Below, piece by piece: positions 14,190-27,012 of a stretch of 64,000 bases of DNA. The stretch spans positions 273,391-337,390 of the forward strand of contig WBMZ01008694.1 of the NCBI GenBank assembly GCA_013400975.1. Reading direction: 5' to 3'. Positions within the stretch are counted from its first letter, which is position 1; every line of letters starts with the position of its first letter. Source of the DNA: Atrichornis clamosus. Lineage: Eukaryota > Chordata > Aves > Passeriformes > Menuridae. Both the position numbers and the translations under genes were made by a program. The notes below the pieces were generated by a model, which did not search any database, was not told the DNA's origin, and worked only from the letters and a program-made list of their open reading frames with translations.

Positions 14190-14600
14190 ATTAAGCTTTT
14201 TGTGTGCTGTGGAATAATTTGTCTTGTAATTTAGCTTTAATTCACATTTTCACAATTAATTAAACATCAACCTAATCATTATACACATAAAGCATTTAAA
14301 TTGATGTATGAAGAATGATGGGGAATGAATAATGCTTTGAAGATCCATTTCAAATTAGTTGTTTGATTAATGAATATTCCACAAGGGCATTTGTGTGATG
14401 ACCTCTGTTGATGACTTAAGGAAAGGCATGTCTGTTTAGATAATGAGAAGACAAAGCGAATGAGAGTTATCTCTGCGAATAAGCAGTGTAGAATTACAAG
14501 GATTAATCTCTACGAAGCATATTACTTTTTTGCATTGCTTTTAAGAGATAACATAGAACCATAAGTTCAGTAAATAAATTTGGCATTTGAAGATTCTGCT
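14190..14600. promoter_or_regulatory. Candidate conserved non-coding element with homeodomain cores
   Basis: The stretch is dense in homeodomain-type cores: ATTAATTAA at 14,255-14,263, a TGATTAAT site at 14,364-14,371, and further AATTA and TTAAT words. It lacks repeats and open frames. The texture matches AT-rich developmental enhancers found in vertebrate gene deserts. No conservation data were available, so the call is inference only. Confidence 0.28.
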
Positions 14601-16432
14601 TAATGATAAAATGTGCTGGCTGTACATGCTGGTTATCTTGCTCTAGTTGTGGAGGGCCATAGTGGAGGGTGCGCTCTCTTCCTAAGCACCTTACGATCCT
14701 TCACAGCACCTGACCTTTCGATTTCTTGCATGTAACAGAAGTAAAAGGTTTCCCACTGCAGCTCTTTCACTTTTCATTGCGTCTATAGTTAGAAAGATGA
14801 ATTGCAAGTGTTTTACATGGTAAGCTTACTTAACAGGTTTGGTTTCCAGTGCTTTTTCCTCAGCAGTGTACAAAATGTATGCATAAAATTAGTAGTAATC
14901 TTATATACCAGAAATAGAGTGTACTTTGGCACCTAGAAGAGTTTCCATGGTGTGGAACTCCTGCCTCTGGTACCCTCTGAGCTGCTGACTGTTCAAGGCA
15001 CTGGAGGAGCGTACAGATGTCCAGTCAGGTCAGGCCTACCTTCCACAACCGGGAAAATGTTGGGAAGAAAATGTTGCTGGGTATCAATCTGATCATTTTT
15101 TATGTTTATCAAAATATCCAAAATTAATATTTTGGTAAGTGTCTTGGGCAGCACTTAGCCACATCTCCCACGTTCCCTGTGTTCAGCTTGTTGCACTGGA
15201 CATGTGCAGGGACAATTAAGCCCTTTTGGGACTTTTCTGGCATTCACTAGAGCCTGAGGAGCTCTTCAACAGCACAGGGGTACATGGCAGGCACCTTGGC
15301 ATGACCACCACTTGCCAGGTGCCATTTCTAGTGCTGTTGGGGTGTTGCAAGTGCAGCTGCCTTCAGTGGTCACACAGGCAGCTCACACACCCTGACCTGC
15401 CAGCAGACTGGGGGTTTCCTTTGGCAGAGGTGATTTCTTTATGTGTAAAAATATACATAGCCTGCTTAGTTAATTCAGAGATTAGGATGGGTTCTCTCAC
15501 ATCCTAGTCAATATTTGTATTCAGATTTTCCTTTGTTTCAGGGTGTACTGGATAATGGAAAGAAAGACAGAAAACTTCTCATGCACTGAGTGATCCAGAA
15601 CAGAGACATTGCAGGTTTCAGATACCTTCTCTCACATTTTTTCCCATTCCCCTGAGTCCCTTTACTCTAATATTTTTGTTCTCTTAGTTGAAGTCTCAGC
15701 AAAAATGGAAACATGTCCTCTTAACCCAGAAAGTCAAGGAACAGGCAAGTTTATTTGCTTTCCCCAGAAGTAGACGAGAGGCAGCACAGCATGGCACCCT
15801 GTCTCTGCTGGGGAAGAGGTTTCAAATTTGCTATCAAATGTAACATTTTTTCTGTAACTTATGAGATTTCAAGAGATTTCTGCAAAGTCTGGATAGAGGA
15901 AGAGCATTTCCCCAGCCTATATACTATTAAAAATAATTAGAAGTTAAATTAAAGCAGACTTGAATCCAGGGCTTATGCAGTGAAAATGGTGAAATAAATT
16001 TAGAATTAGAGAATATCAGCACACAGATGTCAGTCACAGTATTTACACAACAGAAATCAGATTCATGTCCACTGCTATGTCCTCCAATATGCTCTTTTGG
16101 AAAGGCACTATTTAAAACACAGTACAAGGCCACAAATATTAGGACTTAAAATATAGAATACCTTTGCAGTCATCAATGGATAATCATGATTTGAAGTTTA
16201 TACCTCTAAAAGTAACCTCTTTCACCTTTGTTATTATATTTGGCTATAATTTTTAATTTTGTTGCTGGTAAAATTAACTCTGTCTTGTGATTGCAATGAA
16301 TAAGTGAGAATGACAAGAAGATATATTTATTAATAAGTTATTTTTACATAACACTTTGAATTAATAGGTGTAGATGAAGCTGAACTTGCACAGAACATTA
16401 AGCTATGACCAGACAAATCTTTAAAAATCAAA
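14601..16432. other. Unique non-coding DNA
   Basis: No recognisable gene or element. A 93-codon plus-strand ORF (15,226-15,507) shows no domain or family resemblance. GC content rises slightly around 15,200-15,420 without CpG enrichment. Confidence 0.55.
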
Positions 16433-16519
16433 GGTGTCCCTGCCCATGGCCTGGGAGTTTGAAAATTATGTGATTTTTAAGATCCCTTCCAACCCAGGCC
16501 ATTCTGTGATTCTATGATG
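16433..16519 (+). mobile_element. CR1 LINE 3'-end fragment
   Basis: The bases read as the terminal part of an avian CR1 in plus orientation: 'ggtgtccctgcccatgg', a decayed middle, then 'cccttccaaccca' and the terminal 'attctgtgattctatga' repeat. About 90 bp survive, and the 5' side fades into unrelated sequence, as expected for 5'-truncated CR1 copies. The degraded middle ('gtttgaaaattatgtga' where a more regular copy has a G-rich segment) suggests considerable age. No coding part is left. Confidence 0.9.
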
Positions 16520-19500
16520 AAAATTTAGAAAGTTTCTACATGTGGAAGTTAGAAAAGACACCTGCAGTGAGAAGCCAGGAAGTAGAAGGGAAATGCCATT
16601 TCTTGATTCATTGATAACACCTAACTCCATCTAGTGTACTGTATAGCCTCTCATGTGGTATTGATTGTATTAGAAGTGCATCACTACTTATACAAACTGT
16701 CTTTAAAACATTCTTACAATTAGTTCATTTCTAATGATCCATGTAACCTATAGAAAGAAAATCCTAGGGAATAAACAAGGACTATTCTGCCTCAAGAAAA
16801 GAGAAAACAAGTGCTTTGCTCCGAGTTCTCAGCTGGTGCAAATCAGTGTCCTCCAGGGACCTCACTGCTCAGGGATGTTGCATTGTGTACTTGTCTTGGC
16901 TTGTGGTATAGCTGAAGTGAAAAGAAGGCAATTGTTTATCTCTAAGCTTCTTATCTTGCGAACAATATGTGCTGCAGCCTGTGTGTGTGTGTGTGCATAG
17001 ATTCAAACTTATCACTGGAATGGAGAAACTACCATTTAACCAGAGAAAACTTTACTACAATTGTAACATATAGCCCCAAACCACTGAATGTTTTTATATA
17101 CCCATGATAGAAGATCAATTGAAAGATCAATTGGAAGTTTTCAGCTGACTCCCCTGTGCGAATTGTCCTTCCAGTCTACCCAGGAGACAGAGCTCCAGTG
17201 GGAGCGGTCAGAGCAACCCAGCTCGGCTCAGCCAGCAGCCAAAGTAACAGCAGGCTGGCATTAATATGCCTTCACTAAAGGATGAAACTCTCTGCTGTTT
17301 CTTTACCACCTGTGTATGTAATCTATTTTTTTTCCTATTCAAGCTTCTCCTCATTAGTGTCCTAGAAAGAAATCGCTTTTCTGTGAAAATAAAATGTTGA
17401 AACTCTACTTCTAAGTGTATACCATTCCACCCTTGCATTTTCCGTGTTGAAAACTGGTTGTTATATCTACAGCGGAACCCTTCAAATACTGAGCTTATTG
17501 AAAGAAAAGGGATCAATTTTGAAACTGTGCTGGAAATAAATAAAAAAAAGCTGAGAGGAAAGTATTCAATGACAAGGTATCCAGCCGTGCAAAGCTGTTT
17601 GGAGGGGAAAGTTGCTGCCTTTATTCTTGACTGGCACAATTCAGAGAGCTTTTAGAGCAATAAAATCACACCTTTGCCAATCATGGGGAATGATTTCTGC
17701 ACAGAAGTCTTTCAATGTAAAAGTATGTGCAATGGACCTTGAGCTTGTTTACCTGGTCCAGGTACTCGGAGGGATCTGAGTTGTTGTTTATACGTCACTG
17801 TCACGGTTCTCCAAATTTAGGCACATAGCCTATTCATTTCCAAAGAGCCAGGTGGTTCACCACCTGCCTGGAGGGCCAGATATTATCTACTTCTGTACTT
17901 TGCAAGGCCAGGTATAATCTACTTCGGTACTTGCAGACCCTGGTAGAAACATATTTTTAGCTTACCATGCAAGTGGTTTCCTAAATTCTCATCCAAATTT
18001 TCACTGCATTTTCAGGTTTAACCAAAGGTAATATATCAAAATGAAATTCAGTGAAGTGATGGCTTTATTTTGCCTGGTCTCACTTAGAAAGTGGTGTAGA
18101 CCATAAGGTAGGTGGTCTGTCAGGTATCTGTCTCAGAAGAGAATGAACTGTAGCTCCCATGAAACACTGTGGCAGCTTGAGGAAAGATTAATGTTCAACT
18201 GTCCTGAGACAAGATATTTTAATTGTACTTAGGAAACTAAATTAGTCCTGCACGGATCAATCCAACCTAAGCCAATTTGTTTAACTTTCATTTTGCACAT
18301 CAGAAATTGAAATACGAAGGAAAAAATTCCGTTCTCCCAAATTTGCTTTCTATTAAAAGTCTTACCCCCAAATTCTCTATTAAATCCTCAACTGACATGT
18401 AATATTTACTCTTTCCTGCTCATGGCTTAAAGCCAACTTCCTTCAAGGTTACTGTTTGCAAAATCCTTTTGCTGGTCGGAAGGCATGCAAAGATCAAAGC
18501 TGTCCCTGAACTGACTGGTTTCACCAGGGAAAGGTGCTTCTTCAGCTCATCAGAACATACCCTCTAAAACCAGGCAAACATCTCAGAATAAATAATGGAT
18601 AATGATTTCACTCAAAGGGGCAGGTTTGGAGTTGTAGTCATTCTGCCATGAACATGGATAGCTTTAGTCAGCTTGGACAGTGAGTTAATTGTCCCTGCTT
18701 TTGTCTGCAGTAAAATGAGCTATTTAGAAAAATCACAAGCCAGCAAATTCAGCAGCAGGAAGGAAGAGAGAGAGGGCATTGTGGAGTCGTTTCACAAGGA
18801 CCAGTAGCTACTCCTTGCTGGTGAGAGCCATTCCAGACCTTATGCTTGTAATTGGCACTCTAACATGTTTTTGCTTTTCATGTTTCCAAGTGAGCCATTC
18901 AGTTAACATTAAATTCCTTCAATGGCAATAAAGGTGAAATCTCTCTAAAAATAATTCTCTTCCTTTGCATCAGGATATTATCCCTAAGTAAACAGATTTT
19001 AATTAATGGCAGAGAGCATCCCGTCAGCCAGCAACACTCCCTTGCTCTGTGGAGCTACACTAAATCCATGGTGCTTTTAAAACAACTCCTCAGACACAGC
19101 ATCTGTTTCTTTCATCCTACTGCCCAACACCCTTCTCTGCAGTGAGACGCAATGGTTTTGAGTGATGTGATACAAAAATAGCACCTAAGCAGCTGTACCA
19201 AGCGAGCCTGCTGTGCTGTTGGAAAGGAGAAAATCTTTCAGTTTGTTTTGTGGAGGTTCATACAGTGGTGGTATTTCCATGAGTTTTAAAAATGTCTCAT
19301 TTTTTGTGTACCCATAGTGAGAGGTGATGGTCTCCAGCAAACCTGGTATGCCTAGAATTGTCGGCTTTGTCTAGGAGTTATTCTCACCAGAAATCAGGGC
19401 ATAAAACTGTTTTGATGACTCACAGGTTAGGTAAAAGAATGCTGTACTTTTCATCAGTGTCAGTTGTCTCTGTCTCACTCTGTGCTGAGGGAATCGATGA

Positions 19501-22500
19501 GACACCAGAAGGATCATTTTAGGCCTTAACATTGTTTGGCAAAAACCTTCTCCTTGCCTGAAGTATCCCATTTCTAGTTCCCTTTCCATTCACAGCATAT
19601 CTGAGAGTTGGGCAGTGTGGACATTGGTGTTTCTGAGCATTTTCTCAGTGTTTATGGCTATTTCAAATAAGCTCACAGTGCCAGTAAAATTTCTGAAGTG
19701 ATGACTGACTGCCTACTAGAGTACTGCTTAGTGCATGCAACCTGCCTTGCAAAGTGTTGGTGGCAGGATGCTCCCTGTCCACACTGAAGGGACTAAGTCA
19801 TGCAAGCTCCCTCACTGCCGTGGAGGACCCATGTAATGCAAGGGAAAGTGCTTTGGGAAGGGCTGCATCCCTGAAGGCTTCAACACATCTTTTCTGTTCC
19901 TTCTGCAAGGGCACCTCATTGACAACCTGTGTGTGCTACCTGCTGGTGAGATCGATCTTTGCCCTGTGTCAGAAAGGTACTTAATGATCATTCACATTAA
20001 TTTCCAAATGTCCTTGTGATATCTTTCAGCGAGGAAGATGAATGGTGGGTTTGCTACATTTAACTGGATTCCATGAGAGATTTGTTTTGCTGGTGGGTCA
20101 AGCCAGAGAAGAAACACCTGCCAGCAGTTATGACCTCACTGATGCCGCTGACCAGATGGAAGCATGGTTATTTCTGCTGATTTGCCTGAGCAGGTGCTAG
20201 AGCTTCTCCCTCTGCAAAGAGCAATAGAGTCACTGGTGGTAAGCGGAGTTTTAGTCTTTACACATTGAGGAGTTTCTTGTTGAGAAACACAAAGAAGTTG
20301 ACAGAACTTCAGTTAGAGAGAGGAGGATGAAAATCGAATGGGTGACAGGCAGGGTGCTGCGGGCACCGCAGCACAAGAAGTAGCTGCCCCTGTTGCTGCC
20401 CCTGTGTTTCGTGCCTTTCTCCTCATCCCATGGTTCTACACTGGCACAGCTGCTTTTTTCCAGGCAAGAAGTGAAGCAGACTGGAAAGTAAAAACTCTAG
20501 ATTTTCTTCCAGAGGATATTCTTCAGCTGAATCAAGTTCCTCCAGCCTGCCTGACCACATGGACACAAGTGTAGCAGCAGGCACACAATGATTTATGGCC
20601 AGGAGCAAGACATTGGAAATGACAGATGGATGGGGCAGGAACGGGTTGGAGCAGATCTGCCTCTAAATGCCTGACCGCAGCTTCAGTCCTTGTGATATCA
20701 TGGAAATTCTCTGTCTTTTGACTAATATGCAAAAACCTGCAAGACATAAATTATGCCAATTAATTAACTGGATTTCAGGAAAGGAGGCCCTATTGTTTTT
20801 TAAAGCACTTTGATCATATAGTCAAAGGAACATATACACATATCTTTGGCTCTCCTGTGTCTTTTTCCAGCAAAGAATCCATATGGTTATCCAAAGAAAG
20901 TGATAACCTCATGGCAACTAGTTGCTTGTAAAAATGTTTTATTGTAGTTTTTGCCTTGCTTGACTATTATGAGAAGATATGCATTCACCACACTCTGTTA
21001 ACAGAGGAATTCTTTGGAGTTGCTGGCACATTTCTGTTCTGATCCCCACAGTGCCACAGGGAGCAGCTCTGCATCCTAGAGCTGCAGTATGGTTACTGGG
21101 CAGAGGTCTGAGGGCTGAGAGGAAAGCCTGAGAACTCCTTATTCCTAGGCCAGGCTAGAAATCATGAACTGGGACTGTCGAAACTAAAAGCTAAATATTA
21201 AATGACAACAAACCGTAAGAATGGCTCTTTCTCACTTTATACAGAAGGCTGCGGAGGAGTTTAAAGGGGTCAGTCACAGATGGCATAGTCACCACATGGC
21301 AAAATCAACCAAAATGGTGGCTTTAATATCAGAGATATAATTAAGATTTGGCCTACTTGTTGCATATTTCATTTTACAGGCAGGAGTTATGGGTTTATGC
21401 ACTGGAAATCTCTTTATAACAGCTTATCAAAAGTGCTTCACATGAACATATGTTTTCCCAAGGTTGTGTTTTCCAAGCATGCTGAACGATTTAGTAATAC
21501 TGGCTAATGATGCAAAATGGTTTTCAATAGCAATTTTAGTGGCTAAATGAATCATACTTAGATAAGGGAAATCTGAAACATTGCATTTTATGCAAAATTC
21601 CTAAATGACCTATCCAACATATCTCTGAGGAGAAGTTAACACAGGGTGGTTCATGGAACTGGAAAAATGCAACTATATTTTCTCCTTTACAAATGGATGG
21701 GGTGTTAAAGAGAACTCTAACATGCAATGCCAACTATTTTCCTTATGCTTGTTATCTTTGAAAAGATTCGTGTAACTCTTTGGAGATGAACTCTTCCTTT
21801 ATGCATTTAATATGCTGGAATATTGGTTTACTGTAATTTGTTTTCTTTTACCTATGATTTCTCTGTCTTTTTTTCCTTTTTTCTTTCTTATTAGATATTA
21901 ATAAATGGAGGAAAACAGAAAAATAAAAGTATTGTGACTTGACAAACAAATGATGTAGTGCATATTTTACCCTACTTCTATACACTTGTCAAGTGAGGTA
22001 TTTCCTCTAAGAAGAGTTTCTCAAATCAGCTTAGAAAATATGAGAAGATTTCTTACACAGTTTTGGACATGCCAGAATTGATTAACAGATGCATTCGTAT
22101 TTGTACAACTAAAATCAAATTACTGTAAAGCCTAGAGAAAAGAAAAATGCAATTAGATGAGCTCCATGCCATGATTTTTATCAGAAAATTATTTGCTCTA
22201 TTCATGTGCTTTTTGTTTTTCTTAGGGCCCTATCCAAGAGATGTGATCTACTGGCTTGCTGGGAAAAACAAGCAAAAAAAGAAGGGAGAGCAAAACAAAG
22301 GAAAATCTTGTTGACATAATACGAGGCAAGCTGTCCAGAAAAGTAACTGTTACTCTTGAGACACTAATCACTAAAGATGTTCATGGTTTATGAATTTCAT
22401 TCAGTATTCTGGGATCAGTAGATTGCATTTCTAGAAGTGGTGCCTGAAAAAGTACTTTATTAAGGAAGCATATACTATTCACTGCAGCACTGGATAGAAT

Positions 22501-25500
22501 TTTATATTGCAAAACACTTCTTAACTTTTAAATAAATTTTATCCCCAGTGACAAGTTAATAGATATCACACTAGGCTATTTGCTAGGAATTGATTTATGT
22601 TGGTAGTAGACAGTAACAGTAGCCTTCTTATTTTGAAAGAAAATTGGGAGTGGGATGTGGAGGAGGAAGTAGAGGAAAAATGAATTTTATAGTGATCTTA
22701 ATTAGAAAAATATTATAGCATCAGGGTCACACAAAAAGAGTGAAGCATTGTTTTACTTTATGACAGTAAGATTGATAGATTCCACCTAGGATTTGTGGCA
22801 AAAGCCCTTTTTAAATTGCCATAAACAAAAAGTAAATATTACAGCCAGAAACTATATTTCTATGCAACTGGTTCACACAATCAGGATTTTTTTTTCTAAA
22901 ATATTTCAGGTTTTAAGATCACAGATATGCTCTTATCTCCATATTTTTAAAACAATCTCTGCTGAGACATGAAACAACTATCAATAGAATATAGAACTCA
23001 GTGATTCTGTAAGGGTATGTTGTCCTCAATGCATATAGTGAGAAAAATAGAATCCTTAAAGTTGACATTGATCTATTTTAATTATCTCTTTGCTTCTCAG
23101 ACACTGAAACGTGAAGTTCAGTACCAGCAGCACCTCAAATGTGTTCCCCCAATAGGCTGGAATCATACTCGGAGACTCCACTGAAGTGTAAAGAAATGGT
23201 GCAGGTTGGCACAATAACTGATAGAAGATTACAGACTCTGATTAAATTACTGCAAGCCAAAAGCAGTCAAAATAGCCCAAGAAATTAATTTACAGAAAAA
23301 TCGGTTTTGAAATGTTCTCAAGCAACACTAATTTAAGCTATTCATTGCTTTGAACAAATGGTTACATGAAGTTCAGAACGTTTTTCAAAGGCCTTCAAAA
23401 CCCTCTAGCATCTAAAGTTATTTCCAAATTACAACCCTTCATACCTCTCTTTTCTTTTGACCTCACTAAGAAGCATGGTGGAAAGGCGGGGACCTACATC
23501 AAGATGAGGTGTGCATACTTACTGTGTCTGGCAAGTAAAAAAACTGCCTAGAAATCTCTGAGCCCTACACCTGGACGTGTCGAGTGGTACTGTCAAATAT
23601 TAAATCTGACTGCCTGATAAGCAAACAAATGCCAGCAAATAGCTTGATGACAGAAAAACTAAGCAAATTCTTTTTTTGTGTGTGCTTCAAATCTTTTTTG
23701 TTCTCTATCAAGGCTGCAAATCACATTACTTCACCCATAACAAACCTTGACCAGATACTTGTTTTGTTTGGTGTAACTCCATGTACCTTAAAAAGGTCCC
23801 TGTCTGCTTTCAACAGCTGCAGGTTGAAACCTACTCTTTGTCTCCAAAGACACTTTTTATTTATCAAGCCTTCTATGGGTTAAATGTTCCTCATATGGAA
23901 ATGAACTCCCCCTGATTTTGTTAAATTTGGTGTTATTGCATTCACATGCTCTCTTTCTCTTTATTATTTTAATACTTGAAGGACAGAAGCTTAAAAAACA
24001 AGTTATTGCAATGATTCTGTATCAATATGTTTCCAGAGAAAAAGGACACCTTTGATTGTTAGAACTGAAATTGAGAGAATAGAATATATTTTCATGAAAA
24101 TCTAATGATTAGTTGTAAAATCAGGAGTTAAATATCTTTCTTAAGAAACACATTTACAATATCATTAACAGCTAACTATGCAGTATTTATACTCTTCCTC
24201 TTTTAAAGCAAATTGTTTTCTCTAAATATTTTTTTTAAGTTTCAAAGTAGCAGCTGTCTAAAAAGAAGATGTACATTTTCCTTGAAAATTAATCCTAGGC
24301 ATAGCAAATATTAGAAAAACATAAAAAGTAAGATTGCCTCCTCTCTCTTTATTTTTCCACTGTGCAATTGTACTAATGACAATACAACATTTCAGAGTGT
24401 TTTTATAATAAATTTTCACTTTACTTTGAATATTTGCACATTAATAACTTGGGTATTTTGCCATTTTCAGTGTATTCTTTTTCATGAACACTCTGTAATT
24501 ATTCTTAATGAGCTGACAGTGTCTTTGAAAGTACCGTAGACTGTGCAAGTAAGATTAAAAAAAATAAATAAATTTGTAGTGACTGCAAATGAAAGAGTTC
24601 ATTAATCAACTAAATTCCATTTAAACATTAGCATTAGAAACTTCAGTATGTCACCATTATGTGTTTAACCCCTTAAAGCCGTGCCCCTCTAAGTCACACC
24701 CTGGAACCCGTGTGACAACACTGCATAGAGAATCCATCTTCTGAGTTAACAAAATGTGTGCTCCAGACCAAGTGTGGAGCCAAAATCTCCTCCTGGATGC
24801 ATTCTCAGACCTCTCTCTGAGCTTACTGAAGCACTATTTGAGCATTGATGAGAGAAACATCTCCAGTTCCAAAGCATTTGGATATGTAAAGAAAATGCTG
24901 ATTCCCCAGTAAAGGGTATTTATGGAGCTAATATGGATGGATTTTTGTATTATAAAATCAGCCCAGTAGTGCTGACTGCATTTGCCTTTCTCGGTGTGAG
25001 TGTGTGTATTAGTATCCCATCTTAAAATTCTTTGAAAAAATATTTAAAGTATTATAAACTGCACCACTTTTCTCTGAAGAAGCTACAGAGGTATCTGCTG
25101 CAGTCCATGGTTAAAGTTGGGACGTGTTTTTGCATTTATTAACCATTAAGCCCCTGTTAATTCTGAAGTGGGTATTTTGGGACCGTATTCTGGAAACACC
25201 ATAAGTGATGGGGAAAATAGCCAGAAACTGTGTATCTCTCAACTCAATTTCATCAGGATATAAGAGCATAAAACACAAATTTTCTTACTTGCAAATTATT
25301 ATAGGGTGTCAGCAGAAATATTGCTTTCTTTAGGTTTTTTAAAAGTAAACCTGCTGTAGGCATAAAAATAAAGCAGAACAAACCCAAAATGAAACCAAAA
25401 CCAAATAAACAAACAAACCTCAAATAAACACCCCTCCAAAAAATCCTTTTATACTTTTCTCAGGTTGGTGTGCTGCCTCTGTGTGTGTAACTCTCATCTG

Positions 25501-26865
25501 TATTTCCTGAACACTGTCGAGCACCACAGGATTCAAAGTTGGATTTTGTGAGCCATTGCATCCCTACTTCAGAGGACTCAGAGATCTTTGAGCTCATAAC
25601 TTGGTTTGTGCTCACTTAAGTCTCTAAGGAAAGAACGGAGACCTGAAAGATTGTCAGGCTAAAGGAATGCTTGCTGCTGGTTAGGCAGCCACTGACAGCA
25701 GCGTGGTACTGGGTTAGACTCAGATCTAACTGAGCAAAGCTGCGCCTTCCCTAAAAACCTGAGTTCTTTTGAGGACGGAATGTTAATGTGATCCTTGTGT
25801 GGTACTATAGGATGTGCATTTCATATACACTAATATAGGATTTCTATTCCATTGTGATCCCAAGGTGCTGTTTAAAAATGAGAGTCTCCTAAAATCTTTA
25901 TTTATATTAACTTCACCTGGACTCCACAGCTGAAAAGTTTCTCAGCTGAGAAATTTCTCAGATGAGAAGTCCAGGGCACCAAAGCAACTTCTAATCATTG
26001 CCTCTGGCACTGGAAGAGGTGGGAGCTGGGACAAACCATGCCCTCATGCCCTCCCTTTGTGAACATGAGTACCTGCATCACCCACACAGTGCCATTTCCT
26101 CCTCCTCATTATCTTCCCACAATATGAGACAACAGAATTGTCCGCGCGGACAAGCAACTTGTGCTTGATTTATTGTCGCTGATGCTGACACAAGTAATAA
26201 ATTCAAAGGCAGATGAAAATTGCCTAACAAGAATGATTCAAATAACACCTGCCTTCCTGGGCAAAGGAGCACTTATTTTCTTCTACTCCACTGACAACAC
26301 ATTCACTGACCTTTACAGGAATGGTGAAAACTGCACACACGCCAATATTTAAGAAATTAATGCCTTTTTATATCTCATCTCTAAACAAACATAAAGGAAA
26401 GAGCAGGTTTTGTGCTCTGGCACTTACTATATGGCAAAAAAAATGAAGATTAACTCTCCTATCAACAAAGGGTAGAAATCCTACTTACCTCATAAAAATT
26501 TAAAGATGTATTAGAATGATGTAGAAGACGCATTAATTCTGAGATATTGATGAATATTTTGAAATATTGTGTTGCATAAGTGATTTTTGCAACAGCCAGT
26601 GGCAATATAAGTTTCTGTCCATATATTAAGTGCAAGTTGTGATTCTCCCAAGTGAATGACATTAAGATTTGAATTTGAAGAGTAATTTACATCTTAAAAC
26701 CACTATAGCTCATTGGGCACAGTTGATTGCTTCCTTCTGCCTATTCATATATTTTCTGGGTTTCAGGACAGGAAATAATTGCTGGAAAAGTTGTATATCT
26801 TTCTGTGACCTTACAGCTGGAGATACCCCTATATAAAAATGTAGACAAAAGCTCTTTTCCACCCA
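16520..26865. other. Unique non-coding DNA
   Basis: The stretch includes a short (GT)n run at 16,981-16,995, an imperfect 32-bp-period tandem pair at about 17,875-17,936, a 7-bp-stem palindrome at 17,849-17,866, and an A/C-rich low-complexity run at about 25,370-25,443. The longest ORF is 143 codons on the minus strand (17,208-17,639). It has no recognisable domain and is opposed by a plus-strand ORF. No gene could be supported. Confidence 0.55.
17849..17866. repeat. Short palindrome with paired E-boxes
   Basis: CAGGTGG and CCACCTG form a perfect 7-bp inverted repeat around a 4-base loop. Each arm is also a CAGGTG-type E-box, the class bound by ZEB and Snail zinc-finger repressors. The structure is directly visible; any binding is inference. 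Confidence 0.5.
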
Positions 26866-27012
26866 AAGGCCTGCAGAGACAGTGGTATCTCCATGCCAGA
26901 GACACAAAACTCAAGCTGAGAAGATCTTGAGCAACCTTCCTTCAGTAGACTCCCTTTGAGAGGGAAGCTGGGCCAGATGACCTCTGGAGACCCCTTCCAG
27001 CTACTTTGCCAT
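26866..27012 (+). mobile_element. Old CR1 LINE 3'-region fragment
   Basis: The order of words follows a CR1 3' region in plus orientation: 'gcctgcagagacagtggta', 'tctccatgccagagac', a variant of 'gatcctgagcaacct', then 'gggccagatgacctct' and 'accccttccagct'. The final ATTCTATGA-type terminal repeat is missing or has decayed. It is more diverged than the fragment near 57.4 kb. A 125-codon minus-strand ORF overlapping it is an incidental shadow. Confidence 0.78.

Noticed and set aside
17208..17639. 143-codon minus-strand ORF
   Set aside because: The translation has no domain or family resemblance, a plus-strand ORF overlaps it, and its length is plausible by chance in 64 kb.
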